Of a stretch of 64,000 nucleotides of DNA, positions 10,640-23,100 are shown in pieces. The position numbers and the translations under genes are program-made. The notes under the pieces are model-generated. The model ran no database searches. It was not told the origin of the DNA and saw only the letters and a list, made by a program, of their open reading frames with translations. Position 1 is the first letter of the stretch, and the number at the start of each line of letters is the position of its first letter. This DNA comes from Ctenosaura bakeri (taxonomy: Eukaryota > Chordata > Lepidosauria > Squamata > Iguanidae): NCBI GenBank assembly GCA_948474755.1, contig CAOLHI010001804.1, positions 62,001 through 126,000 on the forward strand. Reading direction: 5' to 3'.

Positions 10640-11099
10640 AAAGGTTTAAAATTGGCTAACAATTTGAAAAAGTCTTTAGGCAACTTTCCTTGGTCCAAAT
10701 TCTTTTTCTTACATTGGTGCAAAAGTTTCAACGATGCATATACACTCCTGGCCACCTCTGAGATTTGTGCTTTAGGTTCAAGGTTCAGTCCTGGAGCACA
10801 CCAAAGCTGCAGACCTGCATCTTGAGGAAGAAGCATAATCCAACACGGACTGAATCTTTATTCTGTGATTTGCCTTTCAACTGAGCAGCAGCATCTCTGT
10901 CTTGTTTGGAATAATTTGTCCCAATTTGTTCACTCTCTTCCAGTCCATTATTGCTGATAGCCACTGCTTTAGCACTAAAACAATTTCCTTGGATTGAGGT
11001 GGAAAGGAGTGAGAGTTGGGTGTCATCAGCAGCTTCTTCAGTTGAGGTTTTATTGGCAACACATGAAGAAGTGTATGCTTTTAGATATTGGTATAACAT
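10640..11099 (-). mobile_element. L2-like LINE fragment, RT C-terminal part
   Basis: The minus strand keeps AADDTQLSLLS (a YADDTQL relic), KDSVRVGLC...SFGVLQDPGLNLE and ISEVARSVYASLKLLHQ, in the order of the L2-clade RT thumb. The residues after 10640 no longer match. The tRNA-derived SINE abuts its 5' side. Confidence 0.6.
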
Positions 11100-11100
11100 A

Positions 11101-11321
11101 CAAGACCCAGCATAGTGTAATGGTTAAGCACTGGACTACAGGTCTGGAGATCAGGTTTTGAATCCCCGCTCAGCCATGGAAACCCATTGGTTGACCTTGA
11201 GCAAGTCACACTCTCTCAGCCTAAAAGGAAGAATACAGCAAACCCCCTCTGAACAAATCTTGCCAAGAAGACCCCATGATAGAGTCATCATAAGTTGGAA
11301 ATGACTTGAAGGGACACGACG
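11101..11321 (+). mobile_element. tRNA-derived SINE with 8-bp target duplications
   Basis: A tRNA-like head has an A-box-like TAGTGTAATGG and a B-box relative GGTTTTGAATCCC. It is followed by the squamate SINE body (CTCAGCCATGGAAACCCATTGG, then ACCCCATGATAGAGTC) and a GGAAATGACTTGAAGGGACAC tail. ATAACATA occurs directly on both sides (11093-11100 and 11322-11329), giving a perfect 8-bp duplication. Confidence 0.85.
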
Positions 11322-11329
11322 ATAACATA

Positions 11330-12789
11330 ACGAAATGTACATGGTACGGCTGTTAATCTTAGTGAGAGGTGTATGGCAAATTCACATTTAAAGATAGGTG
11401 GCTGTTTTTTTTATTCTGTACATGTAGAACAGATAAGTATCCACATATTAAATGCTATCGTGCATTGAGAAATAATATCCAAGAGTTCTACAAAAAGTTT
11501 AGCAGGGGACAAACTGCACCAGAGCTGTCAGATAAAAAATAGCTATATGACTTGGACTTCCTCATTACCTCACAGGTTCAAATCAGTAAAAGAAACTTTT
11601 TTTTCTTCATATCTGTCAGCTTGTTCTTTAAATGTTGCAAATTTCTATTGGAAAAACTCAGATTCTAAATTGTAAAAAAACTTATTTTCTTCTTATGAAG
11701 TTACAGGCAAGAAGCAAAGCTTATATATGTCTAGAGAAGCTACCACTAGAATTCAGGAAATTTCTCTTTCGATATAGAAATGATCAACAAAGGTATTGAT
11801 TTTTCTTTCTGAGTTGAATAAATATGCATCTGATCTCTACCTTTCATAAGTTTGTAAAGCAAACACAGGAAGTATCTGTTGCTAATACACTATCTTTCAG
11901 TAGATGGGAATTCAGTTAATTTAGTACACCATGCACTCATGCTGTCTTCTCTCCCCCACCCTTTTTGGCAGCACAAGCATTATTGCTGCTGAATGAAAGA
12001 AGTATCAAGAAGTGATGAATGAACACCATCTCTAAAACTGTTTGACACCATATTCCTTCTATCCTGTCCTAAGCAGAATTTGTTTACTCAAACAAATTGC
12101 AATTGTCAATATTGTGAGTACATAAATGAAGTTAAAAGTAATAACATAGCTCAGTTCTTCAAGCAAAAGCCCATATTTCCCACTGCAGTTAATACTGGTA
12201 CAAATACCCCCAACTGAATTGGATGAAGTTGGAATTTCTACTTTTCAAATAGTAAACAGAAACTAGTTTGTAAAGAGCATGTTTGAGTTTATGATCATTA
12301 AATGCAGTCTTCCAGTTCAGAGGCAGGATTATTTTAAACCCTTGTAGCTGGAAGCATGGCAGAAGGAACACGAAAGGAGTGTTGCCTTCAAACTCCTGGG
12401 GGCTTTTCAATAGCACTGGGTTAGCCAGTGTTAAAAATTTTGGGTTGTCCAATAAATTTCACTTGTGGGATGGAGCATTATGTTAAATCATCAGATTTTG
12501 TTGCAACTGCAGTTCCCATGAGGCCTAGCCAGCAAAATAGGCAATGGATATTGGAGAGTAACAAACGGTCAGCATTTAGAGGGTCAGATGCTCATCTCTG
12601 GCATTAAGAGTGACTGTGTCAGTCAGTTACAAAAAAAGACAATTGATTCATAATTTAAGGGGGCAGTGCTTCTGCTGAGTTACTGACTTGCTTGGAGGTG
12701 GAGCTAGCAGTACTGTATAACTTCTGCCTCTCAGGGCTAGTCATATCAGAATTATTACAGTATGAAAGGCGTAAGAAATAACTGCAGGG
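11330..12789. other. Long stretch without recognised genes
   Basis: AT-rich, with no ORF carrying a recognisable domain. The last 200 bp may be the 5' region of the adjoining CR1. Confidence 0.4.
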
Positions 12790-14033
12790 ATGGAAACAGA
12801 AGGATCAGTCGTTGTCTGCTGCAGTGTGTGTGCAGTGTTTGTCTTCTCACCAGGAAAACATCACTGATTACACTAGGAGCAAGTGTAAACTGGTGGCTCT
12901 CTGTGAAGAGAAGGTCAGCACCTTGCAACTAACTGTTGAGACCCTTCAGTGCATCAAAAAACAAAGATTTCTTGGACAGAACAGAGAGAGAATTGATTCT
13001 ACAGATTCAACAGGAAGCAACTGCCAATGAGAATGGAGAAGACTGTAATACTGAGGGACCACTGTGGTGGACAGGAGCAGACCATGCACAAGGGATTTGG
13101 AAACAAAGCAATCATTTCCTACATCTTCCTGAGGATAACAGTGGTGAAGCGGCACAAATAGGAGACCAACAGCAGGAGATACTGCATGCCAAGAAAGGCA
13201 TCAACCTAACCACCAGTTGTAACAAGAAGAAGAGAGAGGTGCTGGTGTTAGGGGATTCATTATTCAGGGGTATAGAGGGAATTGTGTGCCAACCTGCCAA
13301 GATGAATCTGGAAGTGTGCTGTCTTCCTGGTACATGTATCCAGAAAGTCTTTGACTAGTTGCTGAAGCTCATCAAAGACACAAAGCAGTACCCCTTTCTT
13401 CTGGTTCATGTGGGTAGTAACAACACTGCAGAGAACACCATTGAGCAGAACACCTTGGGCAGGAAAATGAAGAGTTAAGAGGCACAGGTGGTATTCTGGC
13501 AGTTCTACCAGTGAAAGATAGATGATCACACTCCTGTGATAGAGATGGTATTGATGGGAGTTGGTTTCTGAGACTATCATCTTCACTTCTCATACAAAGG
13601 ACTACTGGCTACAAATGGGCTACACCTCACAAAGAGAAGGAAGAATGTCTTTAGTAAAAGCATGGCAAATCTGATCAAGATAGCTTTAAATTAAATCCCT
13701 GGGGCATTGGAGAAGATAGCGTAAACATCTGTCCAAAAGGAAATTCACAAGGATGTGAATTCTAGAGGAGAAGTTGGGGAGAGAATGTGAGCCACAGTAA
13801 ATCTCACAGTAGAATAATGCATGAGAACAAATGAGGCTTTAGTTGTCTATACAGCAGTGCACAGAGTTTAGGAAAAAAATAAGTCAAGCTTGAAGTCCTT
13901 GTATGGGAATGTAAATACAACTTTATTGGTATAACATAGACTTGGCTGGGTGACTCTTATGATTGGAATATAACAACTGAATGATATAACCTGTTCAAAA
14001 AGAATAGATGGGAAAGAAAAGGAGGAGAAATAG

Positions 14034-14096
14034 CATTATATATATATATATATATGTAGTGTGTATATGCATACACACAAACATATACATTAAACA
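14034..14096. repeat. (TA)n and TG/CA-rich microsatellite
   Basis: Alternating TA units pass into ATATGCATACACACAAACATATAC. Confidence 0.85.
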
Positions 14097-14167
14097 TATG
14101 TAAAGACAAATTCTCTTGTACAGAAATCCACATCAGTGATCAAACTGTACCAGTGGAGAGCATTGAG

Positions 14168-14350
14168 GTAAAAATGGAATCACATAACTGGAAGAGATCA
14201 CAAGGGCCATAGAGTCCAACACTTGTCATGCATGGAATACACCATCAGAGCATTTCTGTGAGATGACCATTGAGCCTTTGTTTAATACTACACTTTGAGG
14301 CAGCATATTCCACTGTCAAACTGCTCTTACTGTCAAGAAGTTCTTCCAAA
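14168..14350 (-). mobile_element. CR1 3'-end fragment in reverse orientation
   Basis: AGAGATCACAAGGGCCATAGAGTCCAAC followed by TTCCACTGTCAAACTGCTC is the reverse complement of a CR1 3' end. It lies opposite to and inside the surrounding CR1. Confidence 0.6.
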
Positions 14351-15059
14351 GTACATGGAGAATGAAATAAAAACAACTGTGGTAGGAGTTTACTACAGGC
14401 CACCAAATTAAGTCAAAATGGATGATGCTTTTCTGAAGCAAATCTCAGAAATCTCCAAGAAAAAAGAACTGGTAGTTATGGGGGACTTCAGTTATCATTA
14501 TATTTTTTGGGACGCTAGCTCTGCTAAGCATAGGGTCTCCAACAAATTCCTGATGTGCCTTACAGATAATTTCCTCTTTCACAAAGTGGAAAAAGGAACA
14601 AGAGGATCAGCAATCCTGGACTTGATCATAACCAATAAGGAGGAGTTGGTCACTGGAATCTAAGGACTTGGTACTTTGAGGGCAATGACCACGTAATGCT
14701 AAAATTCATGATTGTGGGATAGGCCAAAGAAGGGTATAGTTAAATATAAAACTTCGATTTCAGGAAAGCTGGTCTTATCAACTTCAGAAGAGTACTGGAC
14801 AGAATCCCATGACTAGAGATGGTAAAGGGGAGGGAAAAAAACACCCAGCATGGATGGGATTTCATGAAGAAGGAATTGCTAAAAGCACAATCACAAACAA
14901 TTCCATAGAAGAAGAAAAATGGGAAACATCTGAAAAAGCCAAGGTAGCTGCATAGTAAACTTGAGAAAGTGAGAAGAAAAAAGTGCATGTTAAAGAATGG
15001 AAGGGGACGATGAATCACCAATGAAAAATACAGATGTGTACCCCAAGCTTGCAGAAATA

Positions 15060-15283
15060 CATTGTGTCTCCATATCTGTGGTGGTTCAGTTCCAGGAACC
15101 TGCAGATAAAACAAAAAATGCGAAGTGTCACATTCCACTATAGTCAGCAGATACAGCATGCACATTTGTGCAGCAATGCATGCACACATGCAACCACTGT
15201 ATCCATTGATTATAATGGGATGCAAAGCTTAGCACAACCTTGCATTTGTGCATGTGGAGATTGCACAAGAGGAGGTTCCACTG
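15060..15283. mobile_element. Tigger/mariner-type MITE (224 bp)
   Basis: It is flanked by TA (15058-15059 and 15284-15285). By eye it aligns over its whole length to the reverse complement of the element at 6536-6758, for example GTTCCTGGAACTGAACC against GTTCCTAGAATGGAACC. It interrupts the decayed CR1. Confidence 0.65.
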
Positions 15284-15519
15284 TATTGTTTGGGAAGTGA
15301 GCTCAAAGTGAGCTGAGACTATCTAGGCAAGCAAGGAGAAAAAATGTTTGTTTCAGATATGTTTGAAGCAAAAGAATGACCAAGGAAATGGTGGGGCCGC
15401 TGCTTAGCAAGTATAGTAAAATGCTAACAGATCACAACAAAAAGGCAGAACTCAATACCTATTTTACTTCATTTTTCTCCCAAAAAAGGTTGTGCTTCCT
15501 TGCATCAGTAGAGAGCCTG

Positions 15520-16658
15520 GCAGTGATCTAGGTTGCAAATCAAGATTGATAAGAAATTAGAAACCATCTAGTTAACTTAAATGAGTTCAAATCTGCAGGG
15601 CTAGACAAATTGCATCCTGTAGTATTGAAGGAACTTGCTGACACTTGCAGAACCACTTACCCTCATTTTTTGAGAAATTTTGGAGAATGACACTGTCCTT
15701 CTCTTAAAAAAAAATCCAGGAAACTATAGAGCAATCAATACCAGGAAAAATATGATATAAAAGTTGATCTGCAAGTATCTTGATGAGAATGCAGTGATTA
15801 GGAGCCAGCATGGGCTTGTCAGGAACAAATCCTGCTAAACTAGCCTTATATCTTCTTTTGATTGAGTCACTAGTTTAGTAGATGTTGGGAATGAAATAGA
15901 TGTCATTTATCTAGACATCAGCAAAGTATTTGATAAGGCCCCCTATGATATTTTGATTAGCAAACTGACTAAATGTGGAGTAGATAGAAACACCATCAGA
16001 TGGATCCATAATTGGAGAACATTTCTCAAAGAGTTGTCATTAGCGGCTGTACTTCAAACTGGGTACAAGTCTCAATTGGAGTACCACAGGGTTGTGTCCA
16101 GGGTTGCCGTTCTTTAATATTTTTATCAGTGATTTAGATGATGGGATGGAGGGAATCTTTACCAGATTTGCAGATGATACAAAACTGGGAGTAGTAGCTA
16201 ATCCAAGTGCAGAATTCTATTTTTAAGCCAGAAGAACCAAATACACAGATACAGAATGGGGGATACTACATGTAGCAAGACCCTTGGGATTATTATTTAT
16301 CATAAGTTAAACATGAGCTAGCACTGTGATGTTGTAGCACAGAAGGAAAATGCTATGTTAGCTTGCATCCATAGAAGCTTAGTTTGCAAGTTTCAAGAGG
16401 TTAGAACTAGTTCTAGTGGTTTTTTAGTTACAAGCAGATAGATTTCAGCTGAATATTAGAAGAAACTTCATGACAGTGAGAACCACTGAGCAATGGTACC
16501 AGTTGCCTAGATAAGCAATGAGGACTCCTGTTCACGATGTCTTTAAAAAGAAGCTGGACAGCTACATGCTGGGTATGCTCTAACTAGAGATCCTGTGTTG
16601 AATAGGAAGTTGGATCTGATGGCCTATAGAGTCCCTTCCAACACTGTTATTCTGTTAT
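15520..16658 (+). mobile_element. CR1 LINE, decayed RT domain and 3' end
   Basis: This continues the CR1 at 12790. RT relics include LDISKVFDKAPYD-like text near 15920 and FNIFISDLDDGMEGIFTRFA, then DDTKLGVVAN, near 16110-16200. The 3' part (16440-16658) reads FQLNIRRNFMTVRTTEQWYQ-like and ends in CAACACTGTTATTCTGTTAT, the typical octamer-like CR1 terminus. It has multiple stops and is old. Confidence 0.8.
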
Positions 16659-17474
16659 TTTTGCATCACCTTAAAGAATTAGAGCATGTCTTATGAATTC
16701 CGTTAAACAAAAGACTACATCAGTATCAGTAGGAGTTTTCTTACTGTAATTTCATTGTCAAGGTGTCACAGAATTCTTTGCAGTGTTCACATGGTACAAT
16801 AAACTATTGGTTCCAGTAAGTCTGCAGCCTTGGAATTGTCCTTGGTTGTATTTGTACTTTGGGCATGGTGGCTTTGCAGAAAGAGCGTCTGACTGAGGGA
16901 GCCGAGGCAGGACTGTAAAAAGTAACAGCAGCTCCATGTGCAATATTCCTCAGACACAACTGACACTGTTGCCACGGAGATAATGATCACCCAAATGTCA
17001 TTATCCATCTATCAACAGTGAGAATAAATTTGCTGTAAGATATTGTTCAGCAAATTGAGCATTTTTGCTGAGCACTAAAATCTGCTACATGTGTCTCTTC
17101 TCTAAAACTAATTGCACATTAGTATATATTGTGAATTGAACATGCCAGGTTTAATAACAGTTAGCCTTTTACATGTGTTCATGTTTTCAGATGAAATAAC
17201 ACCCAAGTTATCTTTTTCCAGTCCATAACTGAAGACTGTGTGCCACAAGTGCAACAAACTCAAACATCTTTTAATGCTTGAAGTGCTACAACTTTCTGTC
17301 TGTGGATGTTGCCTTTCCTCTTTTAGATAACAACAACATGAGCAGGTAAGGTGACCTACAAAGCCCTATATAGTTCCTTTGTGTATTCCTATATAGCTCT
17401 CCCTATGTGAGCTTGCATGGTTTTAAGATTCATGGAGGAGAACTTTCTTTCAGTTCCATTCCATCACCATCAAA
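16659..17474. other. No recognised feature
   Basis: No domain-bearing ORF or nameable repeat was seen. Confidence 0.4.
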
Positions 17475-17825
17475 ATACATGTGGCAAGGATATGGAAGAT
17501 AGCCTTCTCAATGGGTGCTCCCAGGTTGCAGAAATTTCTCCTACTAGAAACTAGGTGATCCCCTATCTACTGTCCTCGTGCCAGCAGGTGGAGGACCTTT
17601 TTATTTACACAGACAATTACCAAATATCCAGCTGTTAAATACTGGTTACCAACTGGCTATGTAGTACTTTTACTATCATTATGTTTTCAAATGATTTTAT
17701 GCTGCTAATTTTATGCTAATTTAAATACTATTTAAATGTGATTGTTCAATTATTTTTTAAGTCTTATCATTTGGTAGGGTCCCATATCAGGAGAAAGGCA
17801 GGATATTAATTAAATATATAAATTT
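17475..17825 (+). repeat. Possible LINE 3' tail (L2/L3-like)
   Basis: CGTGCCAGCAGGTGGAGGACC followed by an AT-rich segment and a GGAGAAAGGCAGGATATTAA end is a common squamate repeat tail. Family identity is uncertain. Confidence 0.4.
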
Positions 17826-18484
17826 ATCTTAAAAATTATAAAGAATTATAATAACAGATCATCAGAAATCAGTGGCAGCAGCACAGTGTATCTCCTCTGG
17901 ATTGATTATTTACAGATATACTTATTAACAAAACCCTGACAAAGAAGATCATTTTTACAAAGCTCTATATACTGCCTAGTCATCCCCCTGCTCTTCGAGC
18001 TCTGTCTAGTTGGGGATTTTTTAGCAGCACTGGCATTGGGAGGGTGCTGGAGAATGACTAGAGAGGCACAGGCGTTTGTTGCTAGGTTACAGCATACAGT
18101 AAACAAATCAGTAAAGCTTCAGCTGGAAAGGAATGGGATTCGACTTCCAGCCAGTCATATTGTAGCTGTGTGTGCCTGCTTTCCAGCAGCTACTTTCCAA
18201 ATCCCTTACTGAGCATATATGAACAACAAAACAGAGAAAGAGAAAGCTGATAAGCCTGCCTCGCCAGCTATTCCAGCTTGCTTTTTAAAAACAAACATGT
18301 AGGTTTGGCCGCTAAAATGAAAATCATAACAAAAGGAAGCTGGTGGGAGAAAAATCATTGGATACATTTTGTAAGAAACTTTCAAGTGGTCTTTAGAAGA
18401 CTGTTTATTTATGTAAGCTCATCTGAGGCAAATTGTTAGTTCTGAATAAAGAATTTGCTGCAATTTTCTCAATTGAGGTATAGC
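17826..18484. other. No recognised feature
   Basis: Mixed-composition sequence without a recognisable gene. A minus-strand open frame at 17906-18106 has no known domain. Confidence 0.4.
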
Positions 18485-18650
18485 TATATTTATTTATTAA
18501 TTAATCAAAATAGTTCTGTCCTGCCCTCTTCTCATGAGATCTCAGGGTGGCAAGCAATTCAGTTAGTTTAACCAGTTTAAACCAATTCCTAATAAAAACA
18601 GAATAATTTAAATAGGATTAAACTACATTAAATAAATCAGTAACACAGGT
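18485..18650 (-). repeat. Degenerate LINE/SINE tail, reverse orientation
   Basis: TTTATTTATTAATTAATC followed by GTCCTGCCCTCTTCTCATGAG, GATCTCAGGGTGGC and AATAAAAACAG matches the reverse of the dispersed tail sequence common in squamates. Confidence 0.4.
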
Positions 18651-18971
18651 TCAGGGAGGAGTGGGCTGTCCTTCCTACATTCTCAGTGGTTTTTTTCTTA
18701 GATACAGAATGCAGATGCCCACATATTTTGGATGGATTTATTAGGAAGCCATGTTATGCACTTATTTACACAGGAGTGTATCATATGTCACATCACATAT
18801 GTCACTACTGGGCAGACAAAAGTATAGATTTTTACTAGGTAAACCCTAGTTCAATGTAGATGTGACAAAGGTCAACATTCCCTACAAAGCTGACATAAAA
18901 GTGTTTACAGCTTAATATCAATAGATAACATTATTCAGTCAGAATGTATGAGGAAATAAACTTCTCTCTGC

Positions 18972-19070
18972 CATAGAAACCTACTGGCTGACTTTGGGTG
19001 TGTCACACACTCAGCTTTAGAAAACCCCAGGATAGGCTGGAAACAACTTGAAGACACAGCAACAACTAAA
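18972..19070 (+). mobile_element. Truncated tRNA-derived SINE
   Basis: It contains the body and tail of the same SINE as at 11101 (CCATAGAAACCTACTGGCTGAC, then AACTTGAAGACACAGCAACAAC). The tRNA-like head is missing. Confidence 0.65.
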
Positions 19071-19221
19071 TATAACTTGTTATATTGAGAATCCTTTTGT
19101 AGTTTTTCCACTGAGTTTACAGGTGAGCTCTTACAATATACGCCACAGCCTTTTTTATCTTTTAAAAGCTAGTGCTGTGCCTGTTTTGTTTGTTTAACTG
19201 GTTGTTTTCTGTGTCTTCACA

Positions 19222-20185
19222 GAAGCGGGGTGCCACAGGGTTCTGTCCTGGGCCCAGTGCTGTTCAATATTTTTATCAACGACTTGGATGAAGGAATAAA
19301 GGGCATGCTCATCAAATTTGCAAATGACACCAAATTGGAAGGAGTTGCTAATACGCCAGAGGACAGGATCAAAATTCAAAATGACCTGGATAGATTGGAG
19401 GGCTGGGCCAAGGCGAACAAAATGAAATTCAACAGAGAGAAGTGTAAGGTCCTACACTTAGGTAGAAAAAATTGAATACAGAAATATAGGCTGGGAGACA
19501 TGTGGCTGGATAGCAGTACCTGTGAAAGGGATCTAGGAGTCTTCATAGACCACAAGCTGAACATGAGTCAGCAGTGTGATGTGGCAGCCAAGAAAGCCAA
19601 TGCAATTCTCGACTGCATCAATAGGTGTATGGTGTCTAGATCGAGGGAGGTACTGGTACCACTCTACTCTGCTTTGGTTAGACCCCATCTTGAATACTGT
19701 GTCCAGTTCTGGGCACCCCAATTCAAGAAGGATATTGACAAGCTGGAGCAAGTCCAGAGGAGGGTGACCAAAATGGTGAGAGGCCTGGAAGCCATGCCCT
19801 ACGAGGATAGACTTAGAGAGCTGGGTATGTTTAGTCTGCAGAAGAGAAGGTTAGGGGACATGATAGCCATGTTTAAATATTTGAAGGGATGCCACATAGA
19901 GGAAGGAGAGGGCTTGTTTTCTGCTGCTTCAGAGACCGGGACAAGGAGCAATGGATTCAAGCTGCAGGAAAGGAGATTCCACCTGAACCTCAGGAAGAAC
20001 TTCTTGACAGTCAGGGCTGTCCGGCAGTGGAATGTGCTGCCTCGGAGTGTAGTGGAGTCTCCTTCCTTGGAGGTTTTTAAGCAGAGGCTTGATGGCCATC
20101 TGTCAGGAGTGCTTTGAGGGTGTTCCTGCATGGCAGGGGGTTGGACTGGATGGCCCCTGTGGTCTCTTCCAACTCCACATTTCTA
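19222..20185 (+). mobile_element. CR1 LINE, 5'-truncated, relatively young
   Basis: It starts inside the RT domain at [20 protein letters not shown] and runs through the thumb region ([16 protein letters not shown], then [20 protein letters not shown]) to the stop at 20117 and the TTCTATGATTCTATGA terminus. The FADDTKL active site has decayed to FANDTKL. One stop (TGA at about 19475) and one frame change near 19850 are present. Nucleotide identity to the copy at 58894-59864 is very high by eye. Confidence 0.9.
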
Positions 20186-20189
20186 TGAT

Positions 20190-23100
20190 TCTATGATCTC
20201 TGTGGTAGTATTTCAAGTGGACAATTTATCTATTAAAACAAGAATGAAATGCATACTTAAAACTTTAAGATTTCTAATGGACCTTCAAGTATGTGTACGT
20301 GTACATGAATTCACATCTTCAGTAATAACTTAATGCATTTTTCTTCTCTTTCTTTGGATTTTAGTTTGAAGCAATATGCTGAATCACTGTGTCAGGAGGC
20401 AATGTTTAGTAAGACTTCTTGGTTTAGATTTCTTGTAAAACCAATTGAAACAATATATATGCAAACTGGCCTGTGCTAACAAACATCTGAAAAATGGTAG
20501 AAATGGTAAAGAGCTAGTTTTTTAAAATTTCAGAAATGACATTCCTTTAGTTGAAAAACCTCTTACCCTTACTTTCCAAAGTTTACATTGTGCTAAAACA
20601 ATTATTTACAAATGAACACCTACTGTTGTTCAGTCATTCCCAGAGTGCCAAGAAGGTAATAAAGGGCCCTCTGTGGTCCCCTCTAGTCAAAGGCCTTTTT
20701 CAGCACACACAAAAAAACCTAAATCTAGCCACTATACTGCTCATCATGTGCTCGAAGCAAGCCAGAAGGCCACCACAGCCCACTGAAATAGTGTCATGTC
20801 AGTAAAATTATTTTTAAAAAATAAAGCCTATTGGTTATGGCCATCATCCATGTACACCTTATTAACAAGGTGCTTATTTGGAGATAAGATGCCTTGCCTG
20901 CCTTGGAATACGTAAGAAGCATTAATTAGCATTCAAGTTCTCTACTGGAAGAGAGAAGAATGAACACAAGTGACCTGCTCTTTGGGAGATTGAGAAAAGC
21001 ATAAATCACTTTTCTCACGTGAAAATGGGTCAGCTCTGCATCTGTCCATGTTTGGGTGCGGGGTGATATTTAAAGTGCAGAGATTTTGTGTCAGTTGGTC
21101 TCACTCTGCAGTTTTGAATCTGCACTAAACTTCTACAGTCTTGTATCTGGGATGGACAAAGGAAACCAGCCTAGTATGCCTAATACAGAGTTGAAGAGCT
21201 TCCTAGTGTGGCCATGGTGTAAAAATATAGCCTTGAAATCTGGATCCTGATAGTGTTACTGTAAACATGCAGTCTTGCCAAATTCACCATCAAATCATTC
21301 TAATTCTTGTATGTTCATTCATCTCTAAATGTTTATCTGTTGGAATTAGATCTCATGGAACAAACAAGTATCCAAGGAAGGTCCTAATGGTTCATCGCAG
21401 TTTTAACATGCTGCACCTTAAGTCCACTGTCAAGCCACAAATCACACTCTTTCCTTTGGAACAGCAATCACAATGATTCTTACAGGCAGGACACAAGCCC
21501 TATGATGTAATCATGTATCAGCTACAAAGATGAGGGGGCCTTCTCTTACCCTTCGCCAATCAATGTATTTTAGAGGTTAAAGCCAGCATTTTGATTGGAG
21601 TCAAAAACAATAATAGCAATCAAAATGTATTGGAATATTTTCTGTGTTAACTGTCTCCTGGTTCTAGCCAGATAGCTGTCACTCTGCGTTGTCGTTTTCA
21701 GTATTCAGTGGTATTCACCTGCAGAGTGCATTGAACGTTAGTTTCAGAACATGACCCCAGTGAGTGCTATGGCACCTGGAAGGCTTTATGGAAGGCTCTC
21801 TGTTCCCACTGCTACCTTCAGAGAAAGATGCACTTAAAATTGATGGCAGTTTTCTATATCAAACATCCCATTCTGTGCGGGTAACTGCCCACCATGTACT
21901 GGAGTCAAGGTGTTAATTTTTCTTCTTTCCATTAGTGATTAAAATTGATGGTAAACAGCAGTTGGCCACTTGGGCTGCTATAGGTCCCCCTATACAACTG
22001 TTTTTTTGAATTGGGGGGGGGTAAATACCTTTTCTAAAATTGAATCTCTGTGACTACAGTACATATGTTATAGGTACATATACTTTTATTCAGGAAGTGC
22101 CATGGGTGATGCAATAATCAAGACTGTAGCAAAATTCTTCTGTGTTTCAGACGTTGCCAGAACATCCAGAAAGAAGGCCTGTTCTAGGATCCCCCCTGCC
22201 AGCTGCTCAACTGATCCTTCAGAAGGAATTTTATTCAGAAAACGCAAAATACCACTGAATTATCTCTCAATCATTCTTCAGTTTGAATATCTCTACCTGG
22301 TGATGCACAACACTGAAATTCTGTTTGTGAACTGATTATTCTGCTAGCCAACTACCTGAGATACTAAAGGTGGTATAAAGGATCCCAAAGCTTTCAGTGT
22401 TGTAGAAGCTTCAGCATCCATGCCAAAGCCATCTTGATTAAAGCAGCTGAAGATGCAGTAGTCACCATTATTCCAATACAGACTTTTTACTCGCCTCTGA
22501 CAGTCTTGAGTTCAGAGACGTTACAATGCCATTAGATTAATAAGATATTACAAGATTAATGATTAAAGTTAAACATTATGGAGTCAGGAATTTTCTTGTA
22601 TGCAAGTCAAGGCTGTAAAACATACATCTTGGATCCTCTCAAATATGTACCTTGCAGGTCCTCCAAAATCCACAGGCTATATGAACATTCTAAGACAAGG
22701 ACAGCAATTTGAACAAGTGTTAGCAGTATCATCCCAACTTTTCTTTACTAGATTTGTGGCATTGCTAGTGTCATGAAAACCATGTGTTCAAGCAGTCTTC
22801 AAAGCCAGGCCTCATCTCTTGCACCTATTAATCTTTTTTCTCAAACTAGTTAAGGTCAGAGCTGACATTCCCAAGTGAAAGTAATTTTTGGCTGACACTC
22901 ACAGAAAGTTACATTTACAAGGACTAGAACATTCCAGCCTTGATTGGTTCATTGCCCAATATAGTTGCTTATCCTTCCTTGTGTCCATGCTATGATCACT
23001 GTGACAATTTGCTACACAATATTTTGTACACTGTTAGTTGCATAGTATCTCCCTTGGTGTAGAGTTTTTCATTCTGTTAACACTTTCTGAGTCTGAGATC

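Larger units (their letters stand above)
12790..14700 (+). mobile_element. CR1 LINE, decayed: ORF1 esterase-like and ORF2 endonuclease regions
   Basis: A CXXC-bearing ORF1 start (12812-13030) is followed by a GDSL-esterase-like region: REVLVLGDSLFRGIEG, VCCLPGTCIQKV and LLVHVGSNNT (about 13230-13420). A GLHLTKRRKN-like block closes ORF1 near 13620. ORF2 begins with an AP-endonuclease relic (14375-14660): [18 protein letters not shown] and [16 protein letters not shown]. Stops and frameshifts occur throughout. A reverse CR1 3' fragment and a TA repeat interrupt it. Confidence 0.8.

Noticed and set aside
11104..11175. tRNA-like gene
   Set aside because: The A and B boxes belong to the head of a SINE with target duplications, and the cloverleaf is not complete.
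20551..22335. Small plus-strand ORFs (20551-20805, 21267-21476, 22102-22335) as host exons
   Set aside because: No domain, no convincing splice context and no coding bias.
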